Shown: in pieces, positions 26,272 to 37,978 of the stretch
Layout of the letters: each line of letters begins with the position of its first letter
Numbering within the stretch: position 1 is the first letter of the stretch
Assembly: GCF_036492635.1 (NCBI RefSeq)
Contig: NZ_AP025305.1
Coordinates: forward strand, 2,604,001 to 2,668,000
Source of the DNA: Aureibacter tunicatorum
Lineage (GTDB): Bacteria > Bacteroidota > Bacteroidia > Cytophagales > Cyclobacteriaceae
DNA length: 64,000 bases
Reading direction: 5' to 3'
Position numbers and translations under genes: made by a program
Notes under the pieces: generated by a model
Seen by the model: only the letters and a program-made list of their open reading frames with translations
Told to the model about the DNA's origin: nothing
Database searches by the model: none

Positions 26272-28653
26272 ATGATTGCAATGAAAAAACTAGACATTAA
26301 CCCGTGCAAAGCATTTATACTTGCTACTATTCTTTGCCTTGTGAGCATAATACAGCTGCAAGCGCAAAATCAAGTTATGCTGAATGGTTATATATATAGC
26401 GATACTAAACAAAAGGAAGCTCTTGAAAATGTGGCTGTCCACATAGTTGAAATTAATGAGCTTATCATAACAGATCAAAATGGCTATTTTCAAACAAACA
26501 TACCAAAAGGCGAATATCATTTGCACATTCAAATATTAGGCTATGAGCATTCGACGCTTAATATAAAAGCTTTAAAACCTGTCAATACAGTCAATGTCCG
26601 TCTTAAACCAGACTTGATGAAATTGGAAGAGGTCATTGTTATGGACACTGCCAAATCAATTGCTCCTACTTTGAGTATCACTAAAGTTGACGAAACTTTC
26701 ATGCAAAAAAACATGGGCAACACGCTCATGAATACGCTTGAGAATAAAGCGGGAATTAGTACAATTAATACAGGAACAGGCATCAGCAAAGCGGTAATCC
26801 GAGGAATGACTGGCAACAGAATCATGGTAAATGAAAATGGTCTCAAACAAGAGGGGCAGCAATGGGGGAACGATCACGGCTTGGAGATAGACCAAAACAA
26901 TGTCAAAGATGTGGATATCATCAAAGGGCCTACTGCACTTGAGTATGGTTCCGATGCCATTGGTGGAGTCATCAATATTAATAGTTCAAAAGCTCCTGAG
27001 CTCAATACAAGAGCTGCGGAAATTAACTCCAATTTCAAAAGCGGCAATATGTATTATGGCTTATCAGCTATGGCAGAGCAAAATAAAGAAGGAAAATACT
27101 TTCGATTAAGAGCTTCTCACGGAAGCTTTGGGAATTATAATGTCCCAGTTGAAAAATATAATTACAATCATACTACGTATGCTCTTAAAGATGGTATATT
27201 GGTAAATACAGGCGGCAGAGAAACTAGTTTTAACGGTACATTTGGCTTGTCTAAGCCAAATTACGACATGCAAATTAATATTTCTAATTATTCTTTGCTA
27301 GCAGGACTTTTCCCTGGAGCTTATGGCACTCCATCAAGTGTTTCATTTATAGGCTATGACCCTAATAGCAGAGAAGTAAAATACCCTAGACAAGATACTA
27401 ATCATTTCAAAGTCAACTATAATGCTAGTTTCTCTCTTGATGGCTTTTTGGCTAGTTTCATGATCGGCTATCAAAAAAACAATAGAAAAGAAGAATCAGA
27501 TGCTCACAAGCACTACACAAGACCTGTGGATATTGATACTAACTTAGAAAATGGCCTACAATTAGAAACCTACAGCTGGAAAGCCTCTATTGAAACAGAT
27601 AATGACAGTAAAGTATCTCATAAAATTGGGGTGAATGGACAGTATCAAGAAAATGAAAGGGATGGCTACTCTTTTCTTATTCCTTCATTCAATTCTTTGC
27701 AAGCTGGTCTGTTTTACACAACTGAATATAAAGCTAACGATAAGCTTAATCTATTTGGTGGGGGAAGAATAGACTACTCCAAATTCCAAACATTTGAGCA
27801 TATTGATACGCTTAATTACGAACCAGATAATGAAGATGAGTTTTGGAAACGATCGGAAAATGCTCAACGCGAATTCTTCAATTGGGCGATTGCCATTGGC
27901 GCGGCGTATACTTTAAATGATCACTTTATCGCTAAGCTAAACTTAGCAAAAACTTATAGAGTTCCCAATCAAGCGGAGCTTTCAATCTATGGCGTTCACC
28001 ACGGTACATTTAGATTTGAAAAAGGAAATATTAATCTGGATCCAGAAGAAGCATTTCAAGCAGATTTAGGGATTTCATACAATTCAAAAAAGATTGAAAT
28101 GAATTTCACTCCCTACTTAAATTACTTCACCAACTTCATTTATTTAAGCCCGACTGGTGATATTGCCCCCAATGTAGGCGGCCAAATTTACGAATACAAA
28201 CAAGCTAAAGTTGTTCATACAGGATTTGAATATACAATTCAGTGGAAAATCTCAAAAAAACTAACCTTAAACAATGCAACTGAATATATTCATGCTCATA
28301 ATTTTGACAGCAAACTGCCTGTACCATTCACTCCACCCTTTTCAAACCTTAGCAATATCGAATATAATTTTAATTCAATAGGAAAAGCTATCAAGCAACC
28401 CTTTATAGGAATAGATTATAGGATGACAGCAGCCCAGAATAGAGTGGATAGAAATGAACTATCAACCTCAGGCTATAGTTTAGCAAATTTTTATACAGGA
28501 TTTGATTTTGGGAATAAAATCCATGGAAGCTTTATGCTCAGAGTGCATAATATATTCAACACTGTATATTACAATCACCTAAGTCAATACAGAATTCTTA
28601 ATATGCCTGAACAAGGAAGAAATATATCACTATCATTAACATTTAAAATTTAA
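26272..28653 (+). CDS. TonB-dependent outer membrane receptor, probably for zinc or another metal
   Basis: About 793 residues. Signal peptide (…LVSIIQLQAQ), a carboxypeptidase-regulatory-like domain (residues ~35-115), a TonB plug (AGISTINTG...VIRGMTGNR...IIKGPTALEYGSDAIGGVI) and a 22-strand-type barrel ending in a C-terminal aromatic/hydrophobic strand. The plug carries QEGQQWGNDHGLEID, a His-containing segment of the kind found in ZnuD-like zinc receptors. The next gene encodes a His-rich lipoprotein, which supports metal import. ATG 26272 and ATG 26281 are both possible; the promoter position favours a very short or absent leader. Confidence 0.88.
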   Translation: MIAMKKLDINPCKAFILATILCLVSIIQLQAQNQVMLNGYIYSDTKQKEALENVAVHIVEINELIITDQNGYFQTNIPKGEYHLHIQILGYEHSTLNIKALKPVNTVNVRLKPDLMKLEEVIVMDTAKSIAPTLSITKVDETFMQKNMGNTLMNTLENKAGISTINTGTGISKAVIRGMTGNRIMVNENGLKQEGQQWGNDHGLEIDQNNVKDVDIIKGPTALEYGSDAIGGVININSSKAPELNTRAAEINSNFKSGNMYYGLSAMAEQNKEGKYFRLRASHGSFGNYNVPVEKYNYNHTTYALKDGILVNTGGRETSFNGTFGLSKPNYDMQINISNYSLLAGLFPGAYGTPSSVSFIGYDPNSREVKYPRQDTNHFKVNYNASFSLDGFLASFMIGYQKNNRKEESDAHKHYTRPVDIDTNLENGLQLETYSWKASIETDNDSKVSHKIGVNGQYQENERDGYSFLIPSFNSLQAGLFYTTEYKANDKLNLFGGGRIDYSKFQTFEHIDTLNYEPDNEDEFWKRSENAQREFFNWAIAIGAAYTLNDHFIAKLNLAKTYRVPNQAELSIYGVHHGTFRFEKGNINLDPEEAFQADLGISYNSKKIEMNFTPYLNYFTNFIYLSPTGDIAPNVGGQIYEYKQAKVVHTGFEYTIQWKISKKLTLNNATEYIHAHNFDSKLPVPFTPPFSNLSNIEYNFNSIGKAIKQPFIGIDYRMTAAQNRVDRNELSTSGYSLANFYTGFDFGNKIHGSFMLRVHNIFNTVYYNHLSQYRILNMPEQGRNISLSLTFKI

Positions 28654-28657
28654 AATA

Positions 28658-29167
28658 ATGAATTTACTCAAAACCAATTTATTCGTTTTAACTATTTTAT
28701 CCATATTTACTTTTTCATGTAATTCAGATAATGATGATGTTGATTTGGAAAAACCTGTTATCAATATCTTAGAAATTGGTGAACTGGAAGGCAATGAATA
28801 TGTAATTCACATTGGCGATACTATTAACTTCAAAGCTTTATTCACAGACAACAATGCCTTAAGGAAATATGAAGTAGATATTCACTATGGAGGAGGTCAT
28901 GATCATGATCACGACCATAGATTGAATGCTTCTTCAAGCGAAGAAGGTGTTGAATTTAAACATAGACAAAGTTTTGACATTTCGGGGACTCAACATGAAG
29001 CTGACTGGATAAAGGATGACTTTCATATTGTAGTAGTACCTGAAAACACAAAACCTGGTACTTATCATTTTGGGGTACATGTAACTGATGTTGAAGGGAA
29101 TGATGATATAGTTTACAATGATGTAATTTTTGAAGATGCTCACCATGACCATGATCATGACCACTAA
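28658..29167 (+). CDS. His-rich DUF4625-type lipoprotein, partner of the TonB receptor
   Basis: 169 residues. Lipoprotein signal with lipobox FTFSC (Cys21), then an Ig-like domain of the DUF4625 kind (IHIGDTINFKALFTDNNAL ... HFGVHVTDVEGN). Two His/Asp clusters are present: GGHDHDHDHR near residue 85 and a HHDHDHDH tail. These could bind zinc or similar ions at the outer membrane and hand them to the receptor encoded 4 bases upstream. Function is inferred from composition and context. A terminator follows. Confidence 0.75.
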   Translation: MNLLKTNLFVLTILSIFTFSCNSDNDDVDLEKPVINILEIGELEGNEYVIHIGDTINFKALFTDNNALRKYEVDIHYGGGHDHDHDHRLNASSSEEGVEFKHRQSFDISGTQHEADWIKDDFHIVVVPENTKPGTYHFGVHVTDVEGNDDIVYNDVIFEDAHHDHDHDH

Positions 29168-29202
29168 AATATAAACTTTATACATTCATCATCATATGTT
29201 AG

Positions 29203-29235
29203 AATCCACCTCTGTTAAAAGGTGGATTTTTTTAT
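29203..29235 (+). terminator. Intrinsic terminator after the His-rich lipoprotein gene
   Basis: AATCCACC (29203-29210) pairs with GGTGGATT (29221-29228), followed by a T-run. Confidence 0.82.
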
Positions 29236-29249
29236 ATCACGGATTAGTC

Positions 29250-31676
29250 TTAAACCGGTCGGTAACCCAATTTTATCAAATCCTCTTCATAATCTTGCAC
29301 TAAGTCGCTTGTGCCGATATCAAACCACCCTCCTTTGCTTGTGGCATTTTTGGAAGAGGTATTTATTCGCTCAGGCAAGAAAGCCTCCAGTCTCAATGGA
29401 TTTTCAACCTCGTCAGTCAAAGTCACTTTGCCCATTTCGAGTTCTCTCATCAGATTCTTATGCGCTTTATCCTTGCTTTTGACTGATGATCTAGGAGACG
29501 ACTGACCTGCATCTCCAAATAGCCACATCCTTCTGGATTGCTCCAAAGCTCTAGCAAATCTTAGATAACCCGGAGCTAAAATATACGTCGGAGCCATTGC
29601 TCTTTCAACACTCTTGCTTTTAGCTTTGGAGCCGGCGACTTGAGCTCCCAATACTTCCCATTCGCCAGAACCTTCATTATCTCCAGAAATTTTCTCAATG
29701 TCATAATTCACTTCCTGCAAGCCTTCGAACATCAAAGAAGTATCGCTCATGTTATTTGGCGGATGTATTACGATCTTTCTAGCATGAGAGCTGTCGGAAG
29801 ACGCTCTAGCACCTGACCGTGGACTGCCTCCGGCGACTTTGATTCTATCAGAAACCATAAAATCTCTATTGCTTACTCTTTTTCCTCTTAACTCTTCATT
29901 GACTGGATCATCGACCACAATTTCACCTTCAGTCACAAGCTCCGTAAAATCATTGATGATCTCCCTACCCCCACTAAAGGAAGCCAAATGAGCATAATAA
30001 TTTGCTATACGAGACCTCACTTTAGGATCGCTTGACATGACATGATGCGAAAGCAACCATTTGACTTTTGCCCACGCTTCTTGAACTTGAGGATCTGAAT
30101 GAACATCAAGACTAGGAAACGCGTAATTCTTTTCTAAAATGAACTTGAGCACATCATCGATTTCCTTCTGAATCAAGTGCAAAAATTGAAACAAAGGTCC
30201 CATCAGCCAAAATATTGGGTCTTTCGCCGAGGATTGGGTAAATGGATAGTTCTGACTCCAAATATATATCATTCTCTCCATTTTCAACAGCAAGCGATAA
30301 GCCACATGCAAACTTTGAGGGTCCTCTACCCAAACCAACTTCTCATAATCTCTTAATGCTCCCCTCAAAGGCTCCAAGGATTTTGAATTTTCCACCCTGC
30401 TGACTTCTTCCTGCATTTCAGATGAAGCTTCAACCAATCTTGAAGTGCTTCTCTGCAATAATTCCATCTTAATCAAATGATTCAGAATAGCTTCTGACAC
30501 ATGTCCAACATGATCCAAAAGTTTTGTATCCTTGCGAGCACGGGGAATAGATCGAACAGAAGCAACACTCATGCTTCTAGCCAATAATGGCTCAACTCCA
30601 GAAGATGTCATTTCTGGTCCAGCATTTAAAGAAGGCTGTCGCTCCAATACAGTGTCCTCATCAACAGTGGACAATGAAGGGCTTAACAAGGGCGGTGGCA
30701 ACGGGCAAACTTCATCATCATAATCCTCCGACATAAGAGAAGCCTCAAATTCTGAATGGCTGAAGAAATCATTCAAACGATATGATATCATATTCAGTAT
30801 ACTTTGAAACCCCTTAAGCATACCGCTACGATACTTCTCAACTTTTTCTGGTTTAAAATTCAACTCAACACTAATAGGATGAGCAAAGTCAATCATTACC
30901 GCCCGGCTTAAATCCGGAACCTCCTCATTAACCACAACAAGCATACTCGAACCAACATAAACGGTAGGTGATTGCTCTATCCATTGAATAATCTTAACTA
31001 CATCTTCGTAGAGCCTGTCAGCAACAGGTCTCGAAATTCCTGCGATAAGGTTCTTGAAATAAGTGAGATTCGATCCCGCTCCTCGACTCCCATCCTTTTG
31101 AGCATCCTCATCCCTGAATCCGTACTTCTCACTCACTGCCGGATCCATCAACACTTGATGTCTAAAAGCTTTGAATTTAGCCAATCCAACACCCAAGCCT
31201 TGATTTCTTTTTTGTTCGGATTTACTCGCAGTCGAAGTTCCTATTTTTAAATCTCTCAATTTGGAGGCTTTATGACCGCCTGTCACATCCTCAAGAATTA
31301 TATATTTATATTTGGGATTTCTATCCTGCCATTTTTCATGGACTTTTCTCCGATCATCTCCTTCTACATTTGCCGCTAACTCATCAATAGTCTCAAAAGG
31401 ACCTATAAACTCCGGAATATGCGGCCTAGGACCACTTCCTTCAGCAATTATTCTTCTAAAATTTCTATATTGTTCAGCTTCCAATGGGTCGATACGCTTA
31501 ACAATATATCCTTTGATTTTTAACAGGTCTTCGGCATGCCCTGCCATCTGTATCGGTGATTGGCTTGAAAAATTAATCGAATCTAAAGCGAACTTTGATT
31601 GCAAAGGAATCTTGCTCATGCTCTTTCTTTCAGCATTAACTCTGCTCCGTTTTACAATCTCTTTACTCTGATACAT
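29250..31676 (-). CDS. Inositol polyphosphate kinase (IPK)-domain protein, predicted effector
   Basis: 808 residues. Residues ~50-300 carry the IPK-family motifs in order: hinge ILEDVTGG (127-134), catalytic RDLKIGT (PxxxDxKxG with Ser for Pro; D142, K144, G146), KYGFRDED (184-191), an amphipathic helix ending QWIEQ, the SSLL equivalent VGSSMLVV (241-248), and MIDFAHP (261-267; metal-binding D263). Known members phosphorylate inositol phosphates. A Pro/Ser-rich linker (320-370) leads to a helical region and a C-terminal part resembling a degenerate M91-type toxin domain. There is no signal peptide; SQSPIQM (38-44) precedes the kinase domain, a motif style I associate with contractile-injection cargo (inference). 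Met20 is an alternative start. Host- or prey-directed activity is plausible, not shown. Confidence 0.75.
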   Translation of the reverse strand: MYQSKEIVKRSRVNAERKSMSKIPLQSKFALDSINFSSQSPIQMAGHAEDLLKIKGYIVKRIDPLEAEQYRNFRRIIAEGSGPRPHIPEFIGPFETIDELAANVEGDDRRKVHEKWQDRNPKYKYIILEDVTGGHKASKLRDLKIGTSTASKSEQKRNQGLGVGLAKFKAFRHQVLMDPAVSEKYGFRDEDAQKDGSRGAGSNLTYFKNLIAGISRPVADRLYEDVVKIIQWIEQSPTVYVGSSMLVVVNEEVPDLSRAVMIDFAHPISVELNFKPEKVEKYRSGMLKGFQSILNMISYRLNDFFSHSEFEASLMSEDYDDEVCPLPPPLLSPSLSTVDEDTVLERQPSLNAGPEMTSSGVEPLLARSMSVASVRSIPRARKDTKLLDHVGHVSEAILNHLIKMELLQRSTSRLVEASSEMQEEVSRVENSKSLEPLRGALRDYEKLVWVEDPQSLHVAYRLLLKMERMIYIWSQNYPFTQSSAKDPIFWLMGPLFQFLHLIQKEIDDVLKFILEKNYAFPSLDVHSDPQVQEAWAKVKWLLSHHVMSSDPKVRSRIANYYAHLASFSGGREIINDFTELVTEGEIVVDDPVNEELRGKRVSNRDFMVSDRIKVAGGSPRSGARASSDSSHARKIVIHPPNNMSDTSLMFEGLQEVNYDIEKISGDNEGSGEWEVLGAQVAGSKAKSKSVERAMAPTYILAPGYLRFARALEQSRRMWLFGDAGQSSPRSSVKSKDKAHKNLMRELEMGKVTLTDEVENPLRLEAFLPERINTSSKNATSKGGWFDIGTSDLVQDYEEDLIKLGYRPV

Positions 31677-31784
31677 TCAAACAGCTAAATATACTCGCTT
31701 CTACATAACTCTGAATTCTATAAGTGGTTCCATTCAAATGAATATAATAAAATCAAAATGACTATAATCAAAAAAATTATTCAA

Positions 31785-31813
31785 AAAATAAAGCCGGACA
31801 TTTTGCCCGGCTT
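31785..31813 (-). terminator. Intrinsic terminator after the isocitrate dehydrogenase gene
   Basis: AAGCCGG (31791-31797) pairs with CCGGCTT (31807-31813). Read leftward, the stem runs into TATTTTTTG, so it ends the icd transcript before the IPK gene promoter region. Confidence 0.75.
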
Positions 31814-31840
31814 CTTAATAATATATCTGAAAATCCTCAA

Positions 31841-34734
<2,894 letters not shown>

Positions 34735-35901
34735 ATGATCAAAAAAACAAGAATCGCATCAATAGATATTTTTAGAGCTTTAACCATGTTGTTTATGATC
34801 TGGGTAAACGACTTTCCAACCCTAACCGGCATACCAAAATGGTTAAAACATGGGCCTTCAGGTGAAGAATATATTGGCTTTTCAGATTTTATCTTCCCAT
34901 TATTTCTTTTCATTGTTGGCCTAAGCATACCTTTCGCTATCCAACATCGCCTGAACAAAAGCGTTGACGCATTTGAAATTTCAAAACATATCGTTTTAAG
35001 ATCAGCCTCCTTATTGCTAATTGGCGTTTATATGGTGAATTATGAAACTTCGCATCATGAATCTCTGAGCATTGGAACTTATTGGTGGTGTATTTTAATG
35101 GCAACTGGAGTTGTGCTTATCTGGATGGACTGGAAACGCAGTCCCGTACCTGAAAAATTTCACAAGCTTTTTCAAGGAATTGGCATAGCCATTTGGATTT
35201 ACTTAGCGATAATTTACAAAGGCGGAGAAGATGGGACATTAGGAATGAGTACTCAATGGTGGGGAATTTTAGGACTGATTGGTTGGGCATACTTGATCAA
35301 TGCTTTAAGCTTTATCTTATTTAGAGGAAATTTCATTGTTATATCCCTTATTTTTATTCTATTCAATGCGTTGGCTGTGTTAAATTTCGCAGGGTATTTT
35401 GAAAGTGCCAGTGGCTTTATCACTTACTTCAGCACTATTTACGGGGGATTTATTCCTGCTTTTACATCCGCTGGACTTATTGGCGGATTGCTATTGAAGC
35501 AATTAACCGAAGAAAAACAGAGTAAAGTCGTGTTAACTATGATAGGATTAGGTCTTATAAATATAATTTATGGCTTGTTGATGGAATCACATTTTTGGAT
35601 GATCTACAAATTGGGGATTTCTATTGGCGTAGGCTTTATCTCCTTTGCTATTATCTATTGGCTTGTGGATATTAAAAATAAAACTTCTTGGGCAAAGATT
35701 ATAGCTCCGGCAGGAACAGCAACCTTGACTTGTTATTTATTCCAATATTTTGAATATCCATTAAGAATGGAAACAGGATTCCGCTTACCAGAAATTATGA
35801 ATACCGGAACTATAGGGCTTATTGTTTCATTTATAATTTCAATCTTGATCGTTGTATTCACAGGCTGGTTGGAGAAAAAAGGCTTTAAGCTTAAATTATA
35901 G
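34735..35901 (+). CDS. HGSNAT/NagX-like (DUF5009) membrane acyltransferase
   Basis: 388 residues with about ten transmembrane helices. The N-terminal block RIASIDIFRALTMLFMIWVND, followed by HGPSGEEYIGFSDFIFPLFLFIVGLSIPF, is the signature of the heparan-alpha-glucosaminide N-acetyltransferase-like family (COG4299). These proteins transfer acetyl groups across the membrane to amino sugars; the substrate here is unknown. No sugar-utilisation genes flank it. A copy of the palindromic element lies between it and the AraC gene. Confidence 0.8.
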   Translation: MIKKTRIASIDIFRALTMLFMIWVNDFPTLTGIPKWLKHGPSGEEYIGFSDFIFPLFLFIVGLSIPFAIQHRLNKSVDAFEISKHIVLRSASLLLIGVYMVNYETSHHESLSIGTYWWCILMATGVVLIWMDWKRSPVPEKFHKLFQGIGIAIWIYLAIIYKGGEDGTLGMSTQWWGILGLIGWAYLINALSFILFRGNFIVISLIFILFNALAVLNFAGYFESASGFITYFSTIYGGFIPAFTSAGLIGGLLLKQLTEEKQSKVVLTMIGLGLINIIYGLLMESHFWMIYKLGISIGVGFISFAIIYWLVDIKNKTSWAKIIAPAGTATLTCYLFQYFEYPLRMETGFRLPEIMNTGTIGLIVSFIISILIVVFTGWLEKKGFKLKL

Positions 35902-36043
35902 CCATAGAAAAAATACAAGCAATAAAAATAAATAAGCTTCATTGAAAGATATTTCAATGGGACGTTTTTCTATGAAGCTTATGCCTGCTAATTTTAAACG
36001 CTTGGTTCATATTCTTAGAAATTTTTAATAATTTCACTAAGGT

Positions 36044-36135
36044 TTATCACGATTAGTTTTTTATGGTTTTCTTAATCATCCTCCTTTGTATTCCCTCCAG
36101 AGGGAAATAAAATGGTATAAAATCAATCGTGATAA
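36044..36135 (+). repeat. Palindromic intergenic element, copy 2
   Basis: Bounded by TTATCACGATT (36044-36054) and its exact complement AATCGTGATAA (36125-36135), with a central hairpin TTCCCTC-CA-GAGGGAA. Nearly identical to copy 3 at 57499-57592. The size and terminal inverted repeats fit a miniature mobile element, a REP-like element or a structured RNA. It carries no gene. Confidence 0.85.
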
Positions 36136-36168
36136 TGTTTACTATGAAACCACTAATATTCAAACCCA

Positions 36169-37056
36169 TTGACGACTAGAAATCAGAATATCACATTTTT
36201 CCGCTCCAATGAAATAGGCGAAGGCTTGCCCTACAGCGTTACAAAATTCAATGACATCGACGACAACAATGACATTTTCATTCCTTCCCTGCGAGACTTC
36301 CATGTTATATTCTATGTCAAAAAAGGTTCTGGAACTTATCATATTGACTTTAAAAAATACAGTTTTCAAGCTAATACGTTCATTCTAATCTCCAAACAGC
36401 AACTGCACCATTTTTCTCCGTTCGCTCCTAATGATGTAGAGTTGTTATCAATTACCTTCAGCCCTGATTTTATTTACAGAAATGAAACGGATCTTAATCA
36501 CTTATTTCAATTTATTTCTTCGGACCATATTTTGGGAAAGCAAATCTTGCGAATTCCCGAAACGTATCATGATGATATAAATGCAATATTTGAGTCAATG
36601 CATAAAGTCTATCAATCCGATGACTTGAATTATAAGTTCAAAGCCTTTTACCACTGGCTTTGCATCATGCTTATACATATAGAACAGATACAATTAAGCC
36701 AAACGTTAAATCAAACGAATGAGGAAACTAATGATTCTCATACCCAGATCATTAAACTAATGGAGCTTATCGAAGCTCATTATAAGAGCGAATTCAAAGT
36801 TGAATTTTACGCGGAATCAATGTTTCTAACCTTGAAAGCATTGTCAAAAATTTGCAAAGACTATTATAAAACTTCACCCAAAGCCTTAATTAATGAACGA
36901 CGCATACTAGAAATCAAGAGATTGTTGAGAGGGACTGATCGTTCTGTAAAGTCAATCGCATTTGAATTAAACTTCGACGAGCCTACCAATATGTTCAAAT
37001 TTTTCAAAAAGCATGTAGGCATTACTCCTAATGAATTCAGAAGCTCTACAACATAA
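36169..37056 (+). CDS. AraC-family transcriptional regulator
   Basis: 295 residues: an N-terminal cupin-like sensor (FHVIFYVKKGSGTYHIDFKKYSFQ, LISKQQLHHF) and a C-terminal double helix-turn-helix (MFLTLKALSKICKDYYKTSP; IAFELNFDEPTNMFKFFKKHVGITPNEFR). The start is probably TTG 36169, since an in-frame stop lies at 36154 and the next ATG is far inside. Its 3' end and the following 100 bases are repeated at 45786, immediately before an FMN reductase operon. This AraC was therefore probably once adjacent to and in control of that operon. Confidence 0.85.
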   Translation: MTTRNQNITFFRSNEIGEGLPYSVTKFNDIDDNNDIFIPSLRDFHVIFYVKKGSGTYHIDFKKYSFQANTFILISKQQLHHFSPFAPNDVELLSITFSPDFIYRNETDLNHLFQFISSDHILGKQILRIPETYHDDINAIFESMHKVYQSDDLNYKFKAFYHWLCIMLIHIEQIQLSQTLNQTNEETNDSHTQIIKLMELIEAHYKSEFKVEFYAESMFLTLKALSKICKDYYKTSPKALINERRILEIKRLLRGTDRSVKSIAFELNFDEPTNMFKFFKKHVGITPNEFRSSTT

Positions 37057-37146
37057 TCCACTTTTCGCCTTTTTCAGCGCATACAGTTCCTTGACTTTTG
37101 TAAGGTCTATTAAAAAATAGCAATCAATGAAAAAGGCAATAATATT
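37039..37146 (+). repeat. Left flanking direct repeat of the immunity island
   Basis: Contains the last five codons of araC, the intergenic promoter region (TTTTTCAGCGCAT … TTTTG) and ATGAAAAAGGCAATAATA. The same order of elements, diverged and with one internal insertion, recurs at 45786-45915 ahead of the intact FMN reductase gene. Confidence 0.8.
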
Positions 37147-37210
37147 GAATTGCTTTTGTTTCGAATCAAAGACGCTCTGTTTTAAGCATGAGCATAGCAA
37201 ATGCGAATGA
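37127..37210 (+). pseudogene. Truncated start of an FMN reductase gene
   Basis: A 27-codon frame beginning MKKAIIL, matching the MKKIIAF start and the promoter context of the intact FMN reductase at 45896. It then runs into the REP-like hairpin at 37171 and stops. I read it as a stub left at the island's left junction. Confidence 0.55.
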
Positions 37211-37216
37211 GCTGGC
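37171..37216 (+). repeat. REP-like hairpin, copy 1
   Basis: GACGCTCTGTTTTAAGCAT followed by an inverted-repeat core (GAGCATAGCAAATGCGAATG, imperfect) and AGCTGGC. The same module appears at 42620-42665 and, core only, at 40410-40433. Confidence 0.6.
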
Positions 37217-37316
37217 AAAATTATATTATTATGCTTGCTTTTTAAGACAGTACCTTGCGCCAGATTGATATTCTTTTTTTAATTATTCTCTGTGCCAGAA
37301 GGGATCAGAGTTTTAT

Positions 37317-37712
37317 TTAAGCAATTAAAACAACAAATAATAAAACAAAAGTAATAACCCAATAAGATTTATATATGACATTACATAACAAGTGATGTTT
37401 GTTATTTAACTCTTCAAATTTATTCTCTATTTTTAAATATCTTTTATTTCTAATAAAATATAAACTAGGTAGAAACACCCAAGGAATAAAAATAAACCAG
37501 AGTTCCATTTTATTTAAATTCATATATCTACCTGAAGAAATAAAATTATTTCTTAAGCAGAAGAATAAAACAGTCATTACATTTATACCTGTTAACATTG
37601 AAAAAAGAAAAGATGCTTTCCATTCAGGAGATCCCAATTCTCCTAAGCCCTTATCTTCTTCCTTAGACGCTTTGTACAATTTAAAATAAATAAATTCAAA
37701 AATTATTAGCAT
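37317..37712 (-). CDS. Membrane protein, putative orphan immunity protein (unit 1)
   Basis: 131 residues with about four transmembrane helices and a charged loop after the first (KASKEEDKGLGELG). No recognised family. A 33-codon truncated frame ends 2 bases upstream, the arrangement of toxin tail plus immunity gene. An immunity protein in the membrane would suit a toxin acting in the periplasm or membrane, but its neighbour remnant looks nuclease-like, so the target is open. Codons and flanks are much richer in A+T than the genes outside the island. Confidence 0.5.
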   Translation of the reverse strand: MLIIFEFIYFKLYKASKEEDKGLGELGSPEWKASFLFSMLTGINVMTVLFFCLRNNFISSGRYMNLNKMELWFIFIPWVFLPSLYFIRNKRYLKIENKFEELNNKHHLLCNVIYKSYWVITFVLLFVVLIA

Positions 37713-37714
37713 AA

Positions 37715-37813
37715 TTATTTATATCCACCATCTCTCATTGGGTGCCATCTCTTACCATGAATTGCTCTATTTTTCTGAGTAGTGCTTTCTAATGCATTCA
37801 TTCCATTACCCCC
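37715..37813 (-). pseudogene. Truncated toxin C-terminal tail (unit 1)
   Basis: Frame reading GGNGMNALESTTQ ... HGKRWHPMRDGGYK and stopping 2 bases before the next ATG. It starts exactly where repeat copy A ends. The Gly-rich opening followed by a short basic tail is like the very end of a polymorphic toxin, with everything upstream replaced by the repeat. Confidence 0.55.
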
Positions 37814-37978
37814 TATCGCAGGCTTGCAATTTGTGCTTTGCTGGTATAGTCTGCTATTTTCGTCAAAAACAAAAGCCTTGGCTTTTGGATATAATTATTT
37901 ATAGATATTAGATCTTTACCGACATTTGGCCCAAGTCAAAGACTTGAGTCAGATGGGGGCTTTTGGGGGCTATATCGA
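37811..37978 (-). repeat. Island repeat, copy A
   Basis: First of nine copies. Read leftward the full unit holds: a hairpin CAAGTC-TGTGACTTG, a hairpin around CAAGTTTTCAACTTG, a terminator-like stem (AAGCC…GGCTT then T-run), and GCACAGG-TTGCAAACCTGCGC. This copy is diverged in the middle (shares TATTTATAGATATTAGATC with copy G) and abuts the stop of the 165-residue gene. Confidence 0.85.
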
